A stretch of DNA of 64,000 nucleotides from positions 25,165,294-25,229,293 of the forward strand of contig NC_063155.1 in the NCBI RefSeq assembly GCF_020921035.1, in the 5' to 3' direction. Below are positions 24,898 to 36,712 of the stretch, piece by piece (the stretch's first letter is position 1; every line of letters starts with the position of its first letter). The position numbers and the translations under genes are program-made. The notes under the pieces are model-generated. The model was not told the DNA's origin, searched no databases, and saw only the letters and a list, made by a program, of their open reading frames with translations. Origin of the DNA: Rhodamnia argentea (lineage: Eukaryota; Streptophyta; Magnoliopsida; Myrtales; Myrtaceae).

Positions 24898-25365
24898 ATG
24901 ATTGGTTCCCGATCCAGGCCGATCCCACCTTGGATTCAGGAAATGGACCAGGAGGACTGGTTCCCAATTTCAAGGACTGGGATCGGACTGGATTGAGTAG
25001 TCTGGTGTAACTCTTGGGCGATCCAATCATTGGACCCGGTTGCATTTTTTGTGTGATTTGCGTTAAATTTTTACCACACCACCTATGGTTCATTGTATCG
25101 CAGTGTTGCTAAATTTGAAAGTTATACTAAGCATCTTAAGTATCTTATGTTTAGATTTACACTAAGAGATTTTTTAAAATAAAAAGCGTTAGTTGGGCTC
25201 GCACCAGGGTTTCTTCTTAGAATTAGGAACCTGTCCGACCGTAACCAGTTCCAATTTTAAGGATCGAAAAGTGGACCACAGCCCTTGAGAACGATACCAA
25301 ACCGTCAGGTTAGGTCCGGTTCGTGCGATTCTCGGCTTGGTCGGTCCATTATGATCAGTCCGTGC
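24898..25365. mobile_element. Possible hAT-type MITE
   Basis: The left side opens TAGGGATGATTGGTTCCCG, the usual form of plant hAT ends. The following sequence repeats GATCC/GGTTCC/CCGG words in both orientations to about 25,350. A candidate right end lies near 25,345-25,362. The flanks GTGCACAT and GTGCATGC are only partly alike, so the 8-bp duplication is not convincing. Confidence 0.38.
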
Positions 25366-28300
25366 ATGCATATGTGCCTTTGGTGGTGATGGGTCATGAG
25401 GGGTCAAAAAGGACCATCGCCATTTTTCATCTTCTGCAGGTGAAGCAAGAGGAAAGCTGCAGATCAATGAAGAGACATGCAAGAGATCCTGTCCCCCCAG
25501 AACGGCAAGATTTACGGAAACTTTGGGTGGGGAAGAAGGGAGGGGGTCTCCTGTTCGCTCTCCGTCTCAGAAACGATCCGTGAACGCAGAGGCGGATTGG
25601 ATTTTTGTCTGGCCATGAATCGAGCCCTCCTCGCGATGCAAAACGAGCAGGTCAAGACAAGAACTGTTTTTTGTCTTTCTAAAACTTAGAGAGTCGCCCC
25701 CACTTTTGTTTGTAAAAAAACAAAAAAGAAAAGGAAATTCGTTCGCTCCGCCAGAGGAATTCACATGCTCAACAACCATGGAAAAAGAAGAGATAGGGAC
25801 GCTCATGACAGGAAGTGTTTCGAGGTTGATGCATCGTTTCATCGCGAGTGTAGCTTCAGCCTCTCGAATTTTTCCACGACTCTATTCGTTTGATGTAATA
25901 CTTCTGCAGATTTTTCGGGCCCCATATGATTTTGTAGCTGAAAAGCCAAGAAGAGATCACGGTGTAGTGGAGTTTGTTTAGCTGAGCAAAGCCTATGACT
26001 TACTGAGAAACGAGAGCGCACATTGAATGTCAATAGTTAACGCAAGTTCCGTGCATCTTGGTTAGCTCCATCCACCGCATCGTCGAACAAGTTTCTTCTC
26101 GAGCCTATTGATCTTAAAAGGCGAGGCTAAAACGGGAGAGAATGGTCGTTGAGTGAGCTTCCCAATACCCAGTAGACCGCATTCGAAATGATGATCCGGA
26201 GTGGGGGTAAACAAATAGATGGTTCTAAAAAAACTTTCCCAAGAAACTACAAACGATAAGTTCAGTCATATAGCATCGTCCATTCAAAGGACCGGCAGGA
26301 CGGATGTCGCTAGCCTCGAAATTGTTCCAAATCGATAACCAAAATAAATAAATCTACTCACCCGAAGCTCTTCATCTAAAATATTCGGTAGGTCATCAGC
26401 TGGTCTTCGTCTCCATATATACTTTTTTCCCCCGCCTTGTTGTTTTGAAGCATCAGACAGTGAATATGACAATGGACTCATTGGTGGAAATGAAGGACCG
26501 CAATTGTCTTTAGGTTGCAGCATTATCTTCCCCAAGAGGAAACAGAAGTGGGTGAGCTTATTGGTCAAGACAACAGGTTTTTGAAAATTCCCGGAACCTC
26601 TGTGCATACATTCAGACCAGACACTCGAAACGTAACTTGTTCTTGGATCCTAATCCATAGTTTAACTTCGAATTTTCGGGGAACCCCAATCCATCCAAGA
26701 GGCAAATCGAGATCGGTTCGTGCAAACAAGACGGGGACGAATGGTGGATGTCGCCGGTGGGGCATGAATAATTCGAGTGACAAAACGTCGTAAATAGAAT
26801 GCGGAACTCGGCAAAAACATTTCGAACTGTTCATTCGGAAATCTCCTTTTCAGGATCGCCCTGCTTAAACATAGTCCGGATAAACGTAAATACGATAAAA
26901 AGCTAGAATTGGTCGTTGTAAAATCATAGTTTACTTTATGTCCAGCTATAGCATGTGCATCGAGTTCTCAAAGCCATGGAAAAGAATGGTAAAGGATCAG
27001 ACATCAGAAAAGTATCAGAAAGGGCGTGCCCATTGTCTATTGATTGCTTAATAATTATTGGGATGTGCAAAACAAAAACAAAAACACAAAAAAAAGGATT
27101 CAAAAAATGAAAAGCAATCATTCCCGAAAGAGACGAGAGTTCACGAGAAGGCAATCAAAAAGTTCACGAGCGCTCATAGATGCGCTAAACGACGGCGAAG
27201 AAGGTCGTACTCAAAGTTCCTCGCGAAATGTACATCTCAGGCCTGTAGAGAGTTGATGGGTGTCCCATAACCTCACAATTCAACCCCGGCTCATATCTTT
27301 ATTTAGTCTTATCGAATTTGATTCTGGCATTGCACATATTCCCCGAAGCAGAAGATTGATTATTCTAATGATGATTAATTAAAGTACCTGTCCTAGCTCC
27401 TTGGCTAGTCTAATCTTTGCTTTAGAATATCACAAGCCATTCTTTGCCTGCCAGGTGTTAAATCAGAAGATGCTTAAAAGAATGGTTTCGTTAGGGTTTG
27501 TCGTCGTTCTGTATTTGGTAGTTAGCTTGAGATCTCGGATGGAATCGTGACCAGCCGCAACGATCCATAGAGAGATCTTGATTTGCCTTCTCTTTTTATT
27601 TTTATTTTTTGGGAAACTCTTGACGAAACGTGACGAGGAAAAATTATCCAATCCATCTTAAATCTATTTACGTATACAAATTCAGTCCTAAACTTTCAAA
27701 ATTTGCCAATTGAGTCTTGAATCTTTGTGCAAAACTCCAATATAACTATTCCGAACAAATTTCGGGCAAATATGGTTTCACTGATTTCCACTATAGTCAT
27801 TAGTAATAAATTCAACAGAAATGTCAAATGCGCTGAGAGAGAAAGAGAGAGATGCATGACAGCAACTAAAAGTAACAGAAACTACATAAAATTCTCAGAC
27901 GTTCTTGTCACCTTCTTTGGACTCTGAAGAGTGCGTGACAAGTCAGTTGACTCGTACTATGCTCTTCCATGTATTTCCTATCATTATTAACAAACAAAAA
28001 CGATATAGAAACTCAGTCGATGCATGATCCTTCTACAAAGTTTTACCATCGTTGCGTGTAATTTCTTTCGGCCATGTCCGTCGCGTGATTTAATTCATAT
28101 TGTGGTCAGAGATACGTGATATGTTCTGTTCCTCCCCTCCTAAATTGAAGAACAATACGGGGTATCGAGTAAATCATTCAGATGCCACATGATCCAGATA
28201 AAAACGAGTTCCCGCTCCGCCAAAGTGTTCCGAGGACCACAAGACAACAGAATCAGATGGGGGATACTGCAAAATGCGTATGCAAACCGTAGACCACAGA

Positions 28301-29990
28301 CTCTACTCCCATTTCCAAATTCACAAACAATTACTCGTTCGGCATCACTCGGTGCTGATAAAACGACACACGCTCCAGACAAATACTTCGCCCCCAAACA
28401 CAAGAAAAGAAGAAGAAGAAGCTTTACATCCTAATATTTGAACTTCAGTAAACGGAAGGCTCAAAGCAGCTAGCCACGGATCATACAGCGATTTATCCGT
28501 TGTTGCATCTTCCTAGATGCTATTTCCGTACGTGTATACGCCTTTTTTTAATACTACACAGGCCTTCCTTGTTTTTTCTCACATCGTTTTTTGTTCTTGT
28601 GAACTCATGAATTTGTTTGGTTCTGAAACAATTGGCTCTGAACTGGGATTTAACATGTGACCTGCAGAAAAGCAATTCCTCTGTCATGTGTTTTCCTGTA
28701 TTTATTAGCCATTGTTATTTTTTTAAGGGCAAATAGTTATTGTTAGTTGGAATCTTGGACTCTCGCATTTTCCTTACCTTCTTTTTTTTATTTTTATTTT
28801 GTTGGCATTTTCGTGTTTTTGGTTCCTACATTTTCTAATTGGTATGGGAAAACCATGGGCATACATACAATTGCAATGTCTCTTAATTACTTCTGCTCGA
28901 ATCCAGCATCTATGCCTCTCTGTTTTCTTTCGGTCTATCCTCGGAAATTCCAAGGTCATGTAAACGTTGGCTCTGGCTCAGCTGAGAGAGGCCCGAGACA
29001 TAGCTCAGATCAGTCAAATACTCTCTCTCTCTCTCTCTCTCTGTGTGTGAATATGTGGCTACCTATGATTGGTGGTCAATATGGGGTTTCCAAAGTGTGT
29101 GCTTGAAAGGAGGATAAGGAGGAGGAAGAAAAGCAGGCGGGATTACCAGTTTCCAGCCATGATGTTGGGTTAAGAAGACAAAGTACAAGAACACTCTTGC
29201 CCGTGAGCGACGCATGTGACCATAAAAGAGCTGTTATAATCAGTGCCCCCTCCCTCTCCTTCACTACTCATAGACCCACTCACGTGTCCCTCTTTTGGCT
29301 CCCTTTTTACAAGGAACTCTCTCTCATTATTCAATTCCTGGAAAATTTTGAGGCCATGCGACTGTGAAAGGAGAGGAGCAAATCGCAGAGTCCCTCTGTT
29401 CTGCTCTGCTCCCCAAACTGATTCGGAAAATGAAGAGCCAACATAACTCAAACGACATGCTAAACCAAGCTATCAAATCAAAACTCGGTAGATGATATGC
29501 GTGATGATGCATCTCTTCATATATTGCAGGCAGGAATATGTCTCCGTCCCTAGAGAAGGAAATATTCTGTCCACTGAATTAGTGGCATCGTCAATGAATT
29601 CACCGGCAACGAATGCATGCAGAGTCACATATCGAATGATTCACGCGAGAAAGAAAGGAATATGGTACTCACAGTAGTTATTATTGGCTGGCCGTCGATG
29701 CATGCCATGATCAATTACAGTCTGGTTTGCTAGTAGATAGATCCCCATCAAAAGATATATGCTTCCGAAAAGGAGGAGTCACATGCAAAAACAATGTGAC
29801 ATGTGTCAACAGAAGGCTCCATCTAGTAGGACAAGTACCCCCAACCAAAATTTCACACAAAGGAAAAATGCTCAATTAATAAAAAGAGCAAGCAAGAGAA
29901 TATTAGGGACGAATGAAACATTAATACCTAGAATTATGGGAAGACTTCTTTGCTTATATCTGCATAGTCTCATCAACTCTCACTTCGCTC
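25366..29990. other. Gene-poor intergenic DNA before the polygalacturonase gene
   Basis: No gene model could be supported. Items seen: an AT-rich stretch at 27,650-27,760 with wording common in plant Mutator-type MITE arms (AAATTCAGTCCTAAACTTTC, CCAATTGAGTC); a CT/GT microsatellite at 29,021-29,049; and open frames at 26,284-26,607 and 26,565-26,834 with unremarkable composition. The last kilobase is presumably polygalacturonase promoter. Confidence 0.4.
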
Positions 29991-29992
29991 CC

Positions 29993-30065
29993 TATATATA
30001 TACACACACCCTCCACCACTTATATTGGACATAAAAACACTCTCTCTCCCTCTCTCCCTCTCCCT
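29993..30065 (+). promoter_or_regulatory. TATA box and pyrimidine-rich leader of the polygalacturonase gene
   Basis: TATATATATAC at 29,993-30,003 lies about 85 bases before the start codon. A CT-rich leader (ACTCTCTCTCCCTC and following) occupies about 30,038-30,066. The spacing suits a start site near 30,025. Confidence 0.55.
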
Positions 30066-30085
30066 AACATATACAACCCTACAAC

Positions 30086-33000
30086 ATGGAGGGATTGAGG
30101 TTCAAAAGCATCACATTTATGCTTTTCATGGCGTTTCTTGTTTGGTCTTCAAGTCTTGAAATGTGCAGTGCCAGAAGAGGGAAGCACTGGAGGCACAGCA
30201 GAGCAACCTCGGCATCTCTGCTAAAGAAGAAGACAAAAAGCCACGGAAGTAGCCATAACCAGCACCATGGAGGATCAAAATCTCCAAAAGCTCCATCTCA
30301 CAAAACCCCGTTGCCGCCTCCGAGTCCTAAACCAGTAGAAGATACGCCGCCTTTGCCGCCGCAGAAAGGTTACAGTGGTGGCCGATCTGCCACCTTTAAT
30401 GTGCTTGATTTCCAGGCCAAGGGTGATGGAAGTACTGATGATACAAAGGTCAAACCAGAAGCCCAACTCTTCGCTCTTGCATTACTTTTTGTTGGTATAG
30501 TACGCAGAGTAAACACTTTAAGAGTCTTTTAATGCATGTTGATGCCAATTAAACCGGTCAATGTAGTTTAACAACCAAACATTGCACTTTACTTCTCAAA
30601 CAATTAAAGGAGGAGTTTTTCATAGTCACAATGTGGCATCAACAATCATCCTTTCTTTCGGGGGTAAGTATACACTTTTCATATTTACAATGTGGAATGC
30701 TATATTGAGTCGTATTCAACTCTTACCCCAAAGAAAGTAGCGTCTGAACAGAGTGCCTCGTCCAGCAGAAATAGAAAAAAAGAAAAAACTTTCACTGGTG
30801 ATACCATATAACTAGCATTCTCAAAGGCATAGGAGCAAAATTCAGTAACTCACTTTTTTCTTCTTTTTTAGTTTAGGCTAAGTTAGAGCTAAGGCATTGT
30901 TTTAAGATTCAATGGATTAACAAACATGCACCACAAAGAAATCACTGTAGTCTAGAAGTGGTCCATGAACAACTTCGCATGCCGGAAAAGCATCGTTGGA
31001 GCTCAACCGTCACTTGTTCCGGTTGAGAGCATAGAGTGAAATGCTACCTACAAAGAGAAAATTTAAGATTCAATAGAAAGCGCCAATCAATCTTTTCTTG
31101 TGTCATAACTTTCAATTTCAATCATTCATTTTCATGATTGCGGATTATTAAGTCCAACTTTTTTTAGTACCTCTAACACTGGTCGCACAGTCCATGGGTT
31201 GAAGCTTAAGTTCTCGTCATCTTAATTTTCTCTATTACTAATAAGTTCAAAATCATGAGGAAGGAATTGGCAAAAGATGCTAAAACTAGAAGTGCGTGAC
31301 CCTCTTGTCCTGCCAACACATTGAATTTTCCAACTTAATTTTAAGAATATAAAAAGATTACCTACCGTGCAACAAACATTAAATTGCACTGAGAAAGGAC
31401 AACTGAACTACCGGGGTTTGGGCTATGGGGCCCACTCTAAAAGGATTCTTGCTGTGGCTGCTGGGACCACATGATTCCAACAATTATTGTCTACTGTCTT
31501 CTACAAACTAACACCAACCGTATAACGGTGACCAGAGTTATAGCATTTGGTCCTTAGAAATGTGTTTCAGATTACAATTAGAAAAATAGAAACTTCACTT
31601 TCTATTTTCCTTTTCCGTTTGGCTGAATCCTAAGAGAAGTGTTTCTGCTATTTCTGCTAAAATGATTTGCAGGCATTTGAATATGCATGGGCCGCCGCAT
31701 GCAAAGTGGAGGCATCAATGATAATCGTCCCAGCAGAATACATGTTCCTCGTGGGACCCATCTCATTTTCGGGTCCATATTGCCAGGCAAACATTTTATT
31801 CCAGGTATAAAAAAAAAATTCTACAAGACAGTGTGCTCGAGAAAATACCGTTTCCGGAAGGCTAAAAGAGTTTCAATCCTTTTTCAGCTGGATGGAACCA
31901 TTATTGCTCCGACAGAGAACGAAGCATGGGGAAAGGGTCTGCTACAATGGCTCGAGTTCACAAAGCTAAGAGGGATCACAATCCAAGGTAAAGGAACTAT
32001 TGATGGCCGAGGCTCGGTTTGGTGGGAGGACTACCCATTTAATGATCCCATTGACGACGAAACACGGCTCCTGATTCCGTTAAACAGCACCATGGAAAGA
32101 AATCCACCAATGCCAGTAACTTTCTTGAACTTCACTTCATGTATGATAAGAGTTTAACATCATTAAAGTAGTAGGCTTGATTTCAACCTGTGAATTTGTG
32201 TTCACTGTTCCACTAATTAGTTGCTACAACTGATTAGGCTTCTGATATATATTTGTGACAGGTGAGAAATGAGCTCAGTGCAAAAATGCCAAGCATCAAG
32301 CCCACTGTAAGGCCCACTTTCACAACTGCTTAACTTCCCAAGTCCCGGCATTTCTGTATCATTAGAGATGTTCATAATGTTTTTTGCACAGGCTCTGAGG
32401 TTTTATGGGAGTTTCAATGTGACGGTCACGGGCATTACAATCCAAAACAGCCCCCAGTGCCACCTCAAATTTGACAATTGCATGGGAGTTTTGGTTCATG
32501 ACATGAGCGTCTCATCTCCAGGTGACAGCCCCAACACAGACGGCATTCACCTCCAAAACTCCAAAGATGTGCTCATTCATAGCTCTGATCTTGTTTGTGG
32601 TACATTACACTACTTTTTTCCTTTCCTTTTCTTTCCCCCTTCCAACTAGCTAATCAATAATGCTATTATTTAGCTAACATCTTTTGTAACCCTTCAAAAC
32701 CGGAGGGTCAATTTCAAATCACAGTCCAAAACCATGACATTCAAGAGCAAATGCCATAAAGGCTCTCCACTAGCTAAACTCTTCCTATTCCTATTATAAG
32801 AAAATAGTTGGTATTGTTGAATTTAGGTGTTTCCTATAATCTTATGGACCCAGATGTGGGCCCCAGCTCAGCCCAGACATTGTCAGACAAAAACAAAAAA
32901 TGCAGTTTAAAAAATCGAAGCCATAGCTTGTACCACACATGCTAGTAGAAAACTTACTTGGTAACAGAGTACCAGCTTATCCTCATGCGAAGCCTTACAT

Positions 33001-34504
33001 ATCTGCTGGTGGCGTCAACAAAATCTTGCCACTTGTTGGTCGACACATGGCAGCCACCAATTCTCAATGCTCTCCTATACCTTGAACAATTATTTGACAC
33101 GTCATTCCCTATATCACCAGTGAGAAATACGATGATATCGGGTTTGAGGTCCACACACGAAACATCACTTTTTTTCTGTTGCATAATGCATACCCAAACT
33201 TACTTTTGTCCTCATTACAACTAGCACAACCACTTCCAGCCGGTTTCACGTTATCTGCTTCTGTTGAATGGAAGCCCACGGAGCACCACATGGTACCGAG
33301 GCCTGAATATTCTTTGAGCTGGAAAAAACTCATGACTAGCCACCAATATGCAAGCAGACACAATATATAGGCTAGACATTTGACATATAATGAGATTATT
33401 CATTAACAACATAAAATAAGCTCTTGTGCGCTGATACTTTGTGCAGGAGATGACTGCATATCAATACAAACGGGATGCTCAAATATATACATACACAATG
33501 TCAATTGCGGACCAGGACATGGGATCAGCATTGGAAGTCTAGGCCGGGATAATACAAAAGCATGTGTCTCTAATATCACTGTCCGAGATGTCAACATACA
33601 CAACACAATGACTGGGGTGAGAATAAAGACATGGCAGGTACTATTAACATCCATATGCTTATTTATTCAAACTCTCCGCAATTAGGTAAGGAAAGAAAGG
33701 GAACAAGAAAACAGACAAAAGAAAAAGGCGTGCAACCTCAAGTTGCTTGGCAACCAGCTCTTCTTATTTATCGAACAGCATTAGAAGCCAAGCAGTCAGT
33801 TAACAAAGGGCAAATGGCCAGGAGAACAAAGACATTAGGGCAAGATTTAATTTAATCCGAGGTTTCGGATAAGAACCATTCCCAGTTGAGCTATCTACTG
33901 AATATTTCAATTGCAAACAGTTAAACGACTCTGTGAAAAGGGAAGATAGCAATAATCTGATCAAATCCAACAGATGTACCTACACTCACTGTCACATGGC
34001 TACATACATCAAAGTTAGAGCAGAACCGCATTGTTGAATATTCACTTTTCTCATACAAATTGAAGTTCTGGCTTATCTCTAACACGTCGAATTTATACTC
34101 TCCAGGGTGGATCAGGATCTGTGCAAGGAGTAATGTTCTCAAATGTTCAAGTTTCTGAAGTTCAGTTTCCAATCATTATTGATCAATTTTATTGTGACAA
34201 AAGCTCCTGCAAGAATCAATCATCAGCTGTGGCATTGTCAGGGATTACTTATGAAAGGATTAGAGGAACATACACAGTTAAACCAGTGCACTTTGCCTGC
34301 AGCGATAGCCTACCTTGCGTTGATGTGACTCTCACAGCTATACAATTGAAACCAGTGCAAGAACAGTACCACCTTTATAATCCCTTTTGCTGGCAGACTT
34401 TTGGGTTGTTGAGCACTCCTACAGTTCCGCCAATTGACTGCTTACAAATAGGGAAGCCATCAAAAAACAGGATCCAATCTGATCATGATTCATGTAGAGA
34501 TTAA
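30086..34504 (+). CDS. Polygalacturonase (GH28), AT1G48100-like
   Basis: Seven exons: 30086-30448, 31673-31804, 31888-32115, 32262-32306, 32392-32599, 33447-33637 and 34106-34504. They give 521 residues with all phases consistent. A signal peptide of about 28 residues ([19 protein letters not shown]) sends it to the cell wall. Residues 29-95 form an unusual basic, His/Ser/Pro-rich linker before the catalytic beta-helix, which opens with [20 protein letters not shown]. All four GH28 active-site motifs are present: NTD at 304-306, DD at 327-328 in GDDCISI, GHG at 349-351, and RIK at 384-386. It should hydrolyse alpha-1,4-galacturonan in pectin as an endo- or exo-enzyme; motifs alone do not say which. 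The closest group I recognise is Arabidopsis AT1G48100, linked to cell separation. The first intron is 1.2 kb. The gene appears intact. Confidence 0.96.
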
Positions 34505-36400
34505 CCTCAGTATTGCATCCCACATTCATTTGCGTGGTCGGTGTGAGTTCCTGGCCCCTTGATGCAATACGAAAGATAGATAGAGTTTGTATATTTGGGG
34601 AATGCTTGTTTATTCTTCTTTAGGATGGTTATATTGATGACCCATGTATGGGAGTATACCAGCAGCGCTATTAGCTAAAGTCCAATACAAAAGTGCAAGA
34701 CAGCCTTGATTATTATATATCGTCTTGCCATGCAGGAAATGCAAAACTGCTGATTTCTAGGTTCAAACAGAATTTATTACCGTTCATCCATACTCATTAA
34801 GAATTTTGGACATTAAACAATAAGGAGAATATAGTCCATGTGCACCTTCTCTAGCAAAAACATATGTACAGAGCAGCAAAGGATGAAGCTTATCTTCCAG
34901 CAACTATTTAAAGTCGGAAAAGAATACTCGTATTCTAGTAAAATCAAACAAGGAAAAAACCGCAGACTGATTTGCAAAAGGAAAGACAGATCGATTGCAC
35001 GAGTAGGTAATTCTGAATGTATTTAAAACAAGATTCCAGTGCTGACTGGAATTTATAACTCTAAGCATTAATTAAGACATAACAGATACTGGAGATGGAT
35101 TGAAAAACCAAAAAAGTATGGAAAACTATTCCACAAAACATATAAACACTGAAAGGAAAACTGCAGAGCTTTTGTAATCTAGCTAAATCCCGAGTCTCAT
35201 AGTCTATTGAGCCAAGTGAGATTAATTCTCCCGCAACCGCTGCAAATTTAACAATTTCAGCACATTAAGCAACTAAGGGCTATCAAATCCAGTCTTTCAG
35301 GCACATCCCTTGTGTTCCACACATCAAAACACTGCTTTAGCCCTTTATAAGATAATTGAACAAAGTCTTTAGATGAAAGATTATATGCTTTTAGGAACCA
35401 TAGCAATGTTGGAAACGCTACCAGTTACTTCCTTCATTCGCCAAGCATACCTCATGTAATAGATCAGTATGCAGTCTGTTAAACCAGATAAATCTGTTAC
35501 ACTTGTTCCCAAAGAGAAAAGCAGCTCTATTGATGCCGTAAGACTATTAAAGAAAAAAACTCATCAAATTAGACTCTATTTTATCTGTTTCATAAATGGC
35601 TGATATGGCAACTAGCATCTTACTCCTTTGATTAAGTTTGTTCTCGGCTCCAGGGTGAATCTATAAGACCTGCCAGATTCTCAGAGTTCACTTTCTTCGA
35701 CAATGCATGTCCTTTGAATATGGTAATCTTCATTTGCACAAAAATGGCTGCTAGACAAAGATAATGGATAACACTGCCTCTGAACAGAAAATTATACTGG
35801 ACAATCAATTCCTTTGTTTTCCTTACTACAGAAATATCAACAATTACTTCTTGAAGTCAAACCTTCTGAATGCCTGTAAGCTACAGTGAAGACAATATAT
35901 CGTAGACATTTGAATACTAATGAACCCTGACCTCTGCTCTGATGACAGACTTACTGTGCTATCCAGCTGTTCAATATCAATTCATCCTAGACAATTCGGA
36001 AACCACAATCATAAGATGTACCGAGAAGTCTAATGTTTAATTTTATCACCCATGCCATGGGTTCCCCGACACGAATGACGAGCTGACCCAGTTGGAGTGA
36101 CATCAGGGAATAATGTGGCATCTGGGGAAGGTAGAGAGATGACCCATCTTGCGCAATCCCCCACCTGAAGAAAGACCCTCTGAGTCCACAGTTTTAAGCT
36201 AGTGGTATCTTCTTGGCGCTAAATAAATACAACAGGAGAATGAAATACATCAAGGGAGGATGATTTGACCTGGTTATCTATTTTCTAGAAGAATCTGAAG
36301 ATACTGCCAAGGAAAAATGAAAGCGTAAGAAACAAGAGCACGGAAACACTGAAATCCCTCCTCCTCTTGTGCCAGTCCTCGCTGTCAGGGAGAAAGTTCC
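34505..36400. other. 3' flank of polygalacturonase and intergenic DNA
   Basis: AT-rich DNA with no recognisable coding region. The first 200-250 bases probably include the polygalacturonase 3' untranslated region. No repeat structure was recognised. Confidence 0.4.
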
Positions 36401-36408
36401 ATAGACAG

Positions 36409-36712
36409 AGATGCCAGCAGGTAGAACAGAACGGGGCACAACTGCATTAGCGAGTGCCTTCCGGCCATCTTTCTCTTGATAGAGGCAGCAACACGCGGAG
36501 TAGAAGAATCGAAGGGACGGTGAATGATCTACTCTTAGATTCAGCACATTAAGTCCAGCTTTACCAGCACAATGAAAACAAGGTACAACAGAATGGGGCA
36601 AGACTTCACTCACGAGTACCTTCCGGCTACTTCTCTTTTGATTGAGACAATACCACACCAAGTAACAGACTCAAAGACACGGAGAATGATCTACTTTTCT
36701 CTCCAGCACATC
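36409..36712. repeat. Two-copy tandem duplication, about 162-bp period
   Basis: Copy A (about 36,409-36,550) and copy B (about 36,563-36,712) share an ordered series of blocks: CCAGCA, GTA(G)AACAGAA(C/T)GGGGCA, GAGT(G/A)CCTTCCGGC, a TCTCTT(T)TGAT block, GAATGATCTACT, and CAGCACAT at the right edge. The copies have diverged by many substitutions and small indels, so the duplication is old. On the minus strand it gives one open frame of 127 codons with a visible internal repeat, but the product resembles nothing known and the similarity is better at the DNA level. Each copy ends in ACA three bases before its edge, which is discussed as a possible RNA signal. Confidence 0.6.

Noticed and set aside
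26284-26834. Two overlapping minus-strand frames (107 and 89 codons) considered as a resistance-gene fragment
   Set aside because: A few words looked like the end of a TIR-NBS-LRR protein, but no NB-ARC or LRR motif could be read and no splice-compatible partner was found.
36278-36661. 127-codon minus-strand frame across the tandem repeat as a protein gene
   Set aside because: The internal repeat is a DNA duplication; the predicted product has no known motif and indels between copies do not respect codons.
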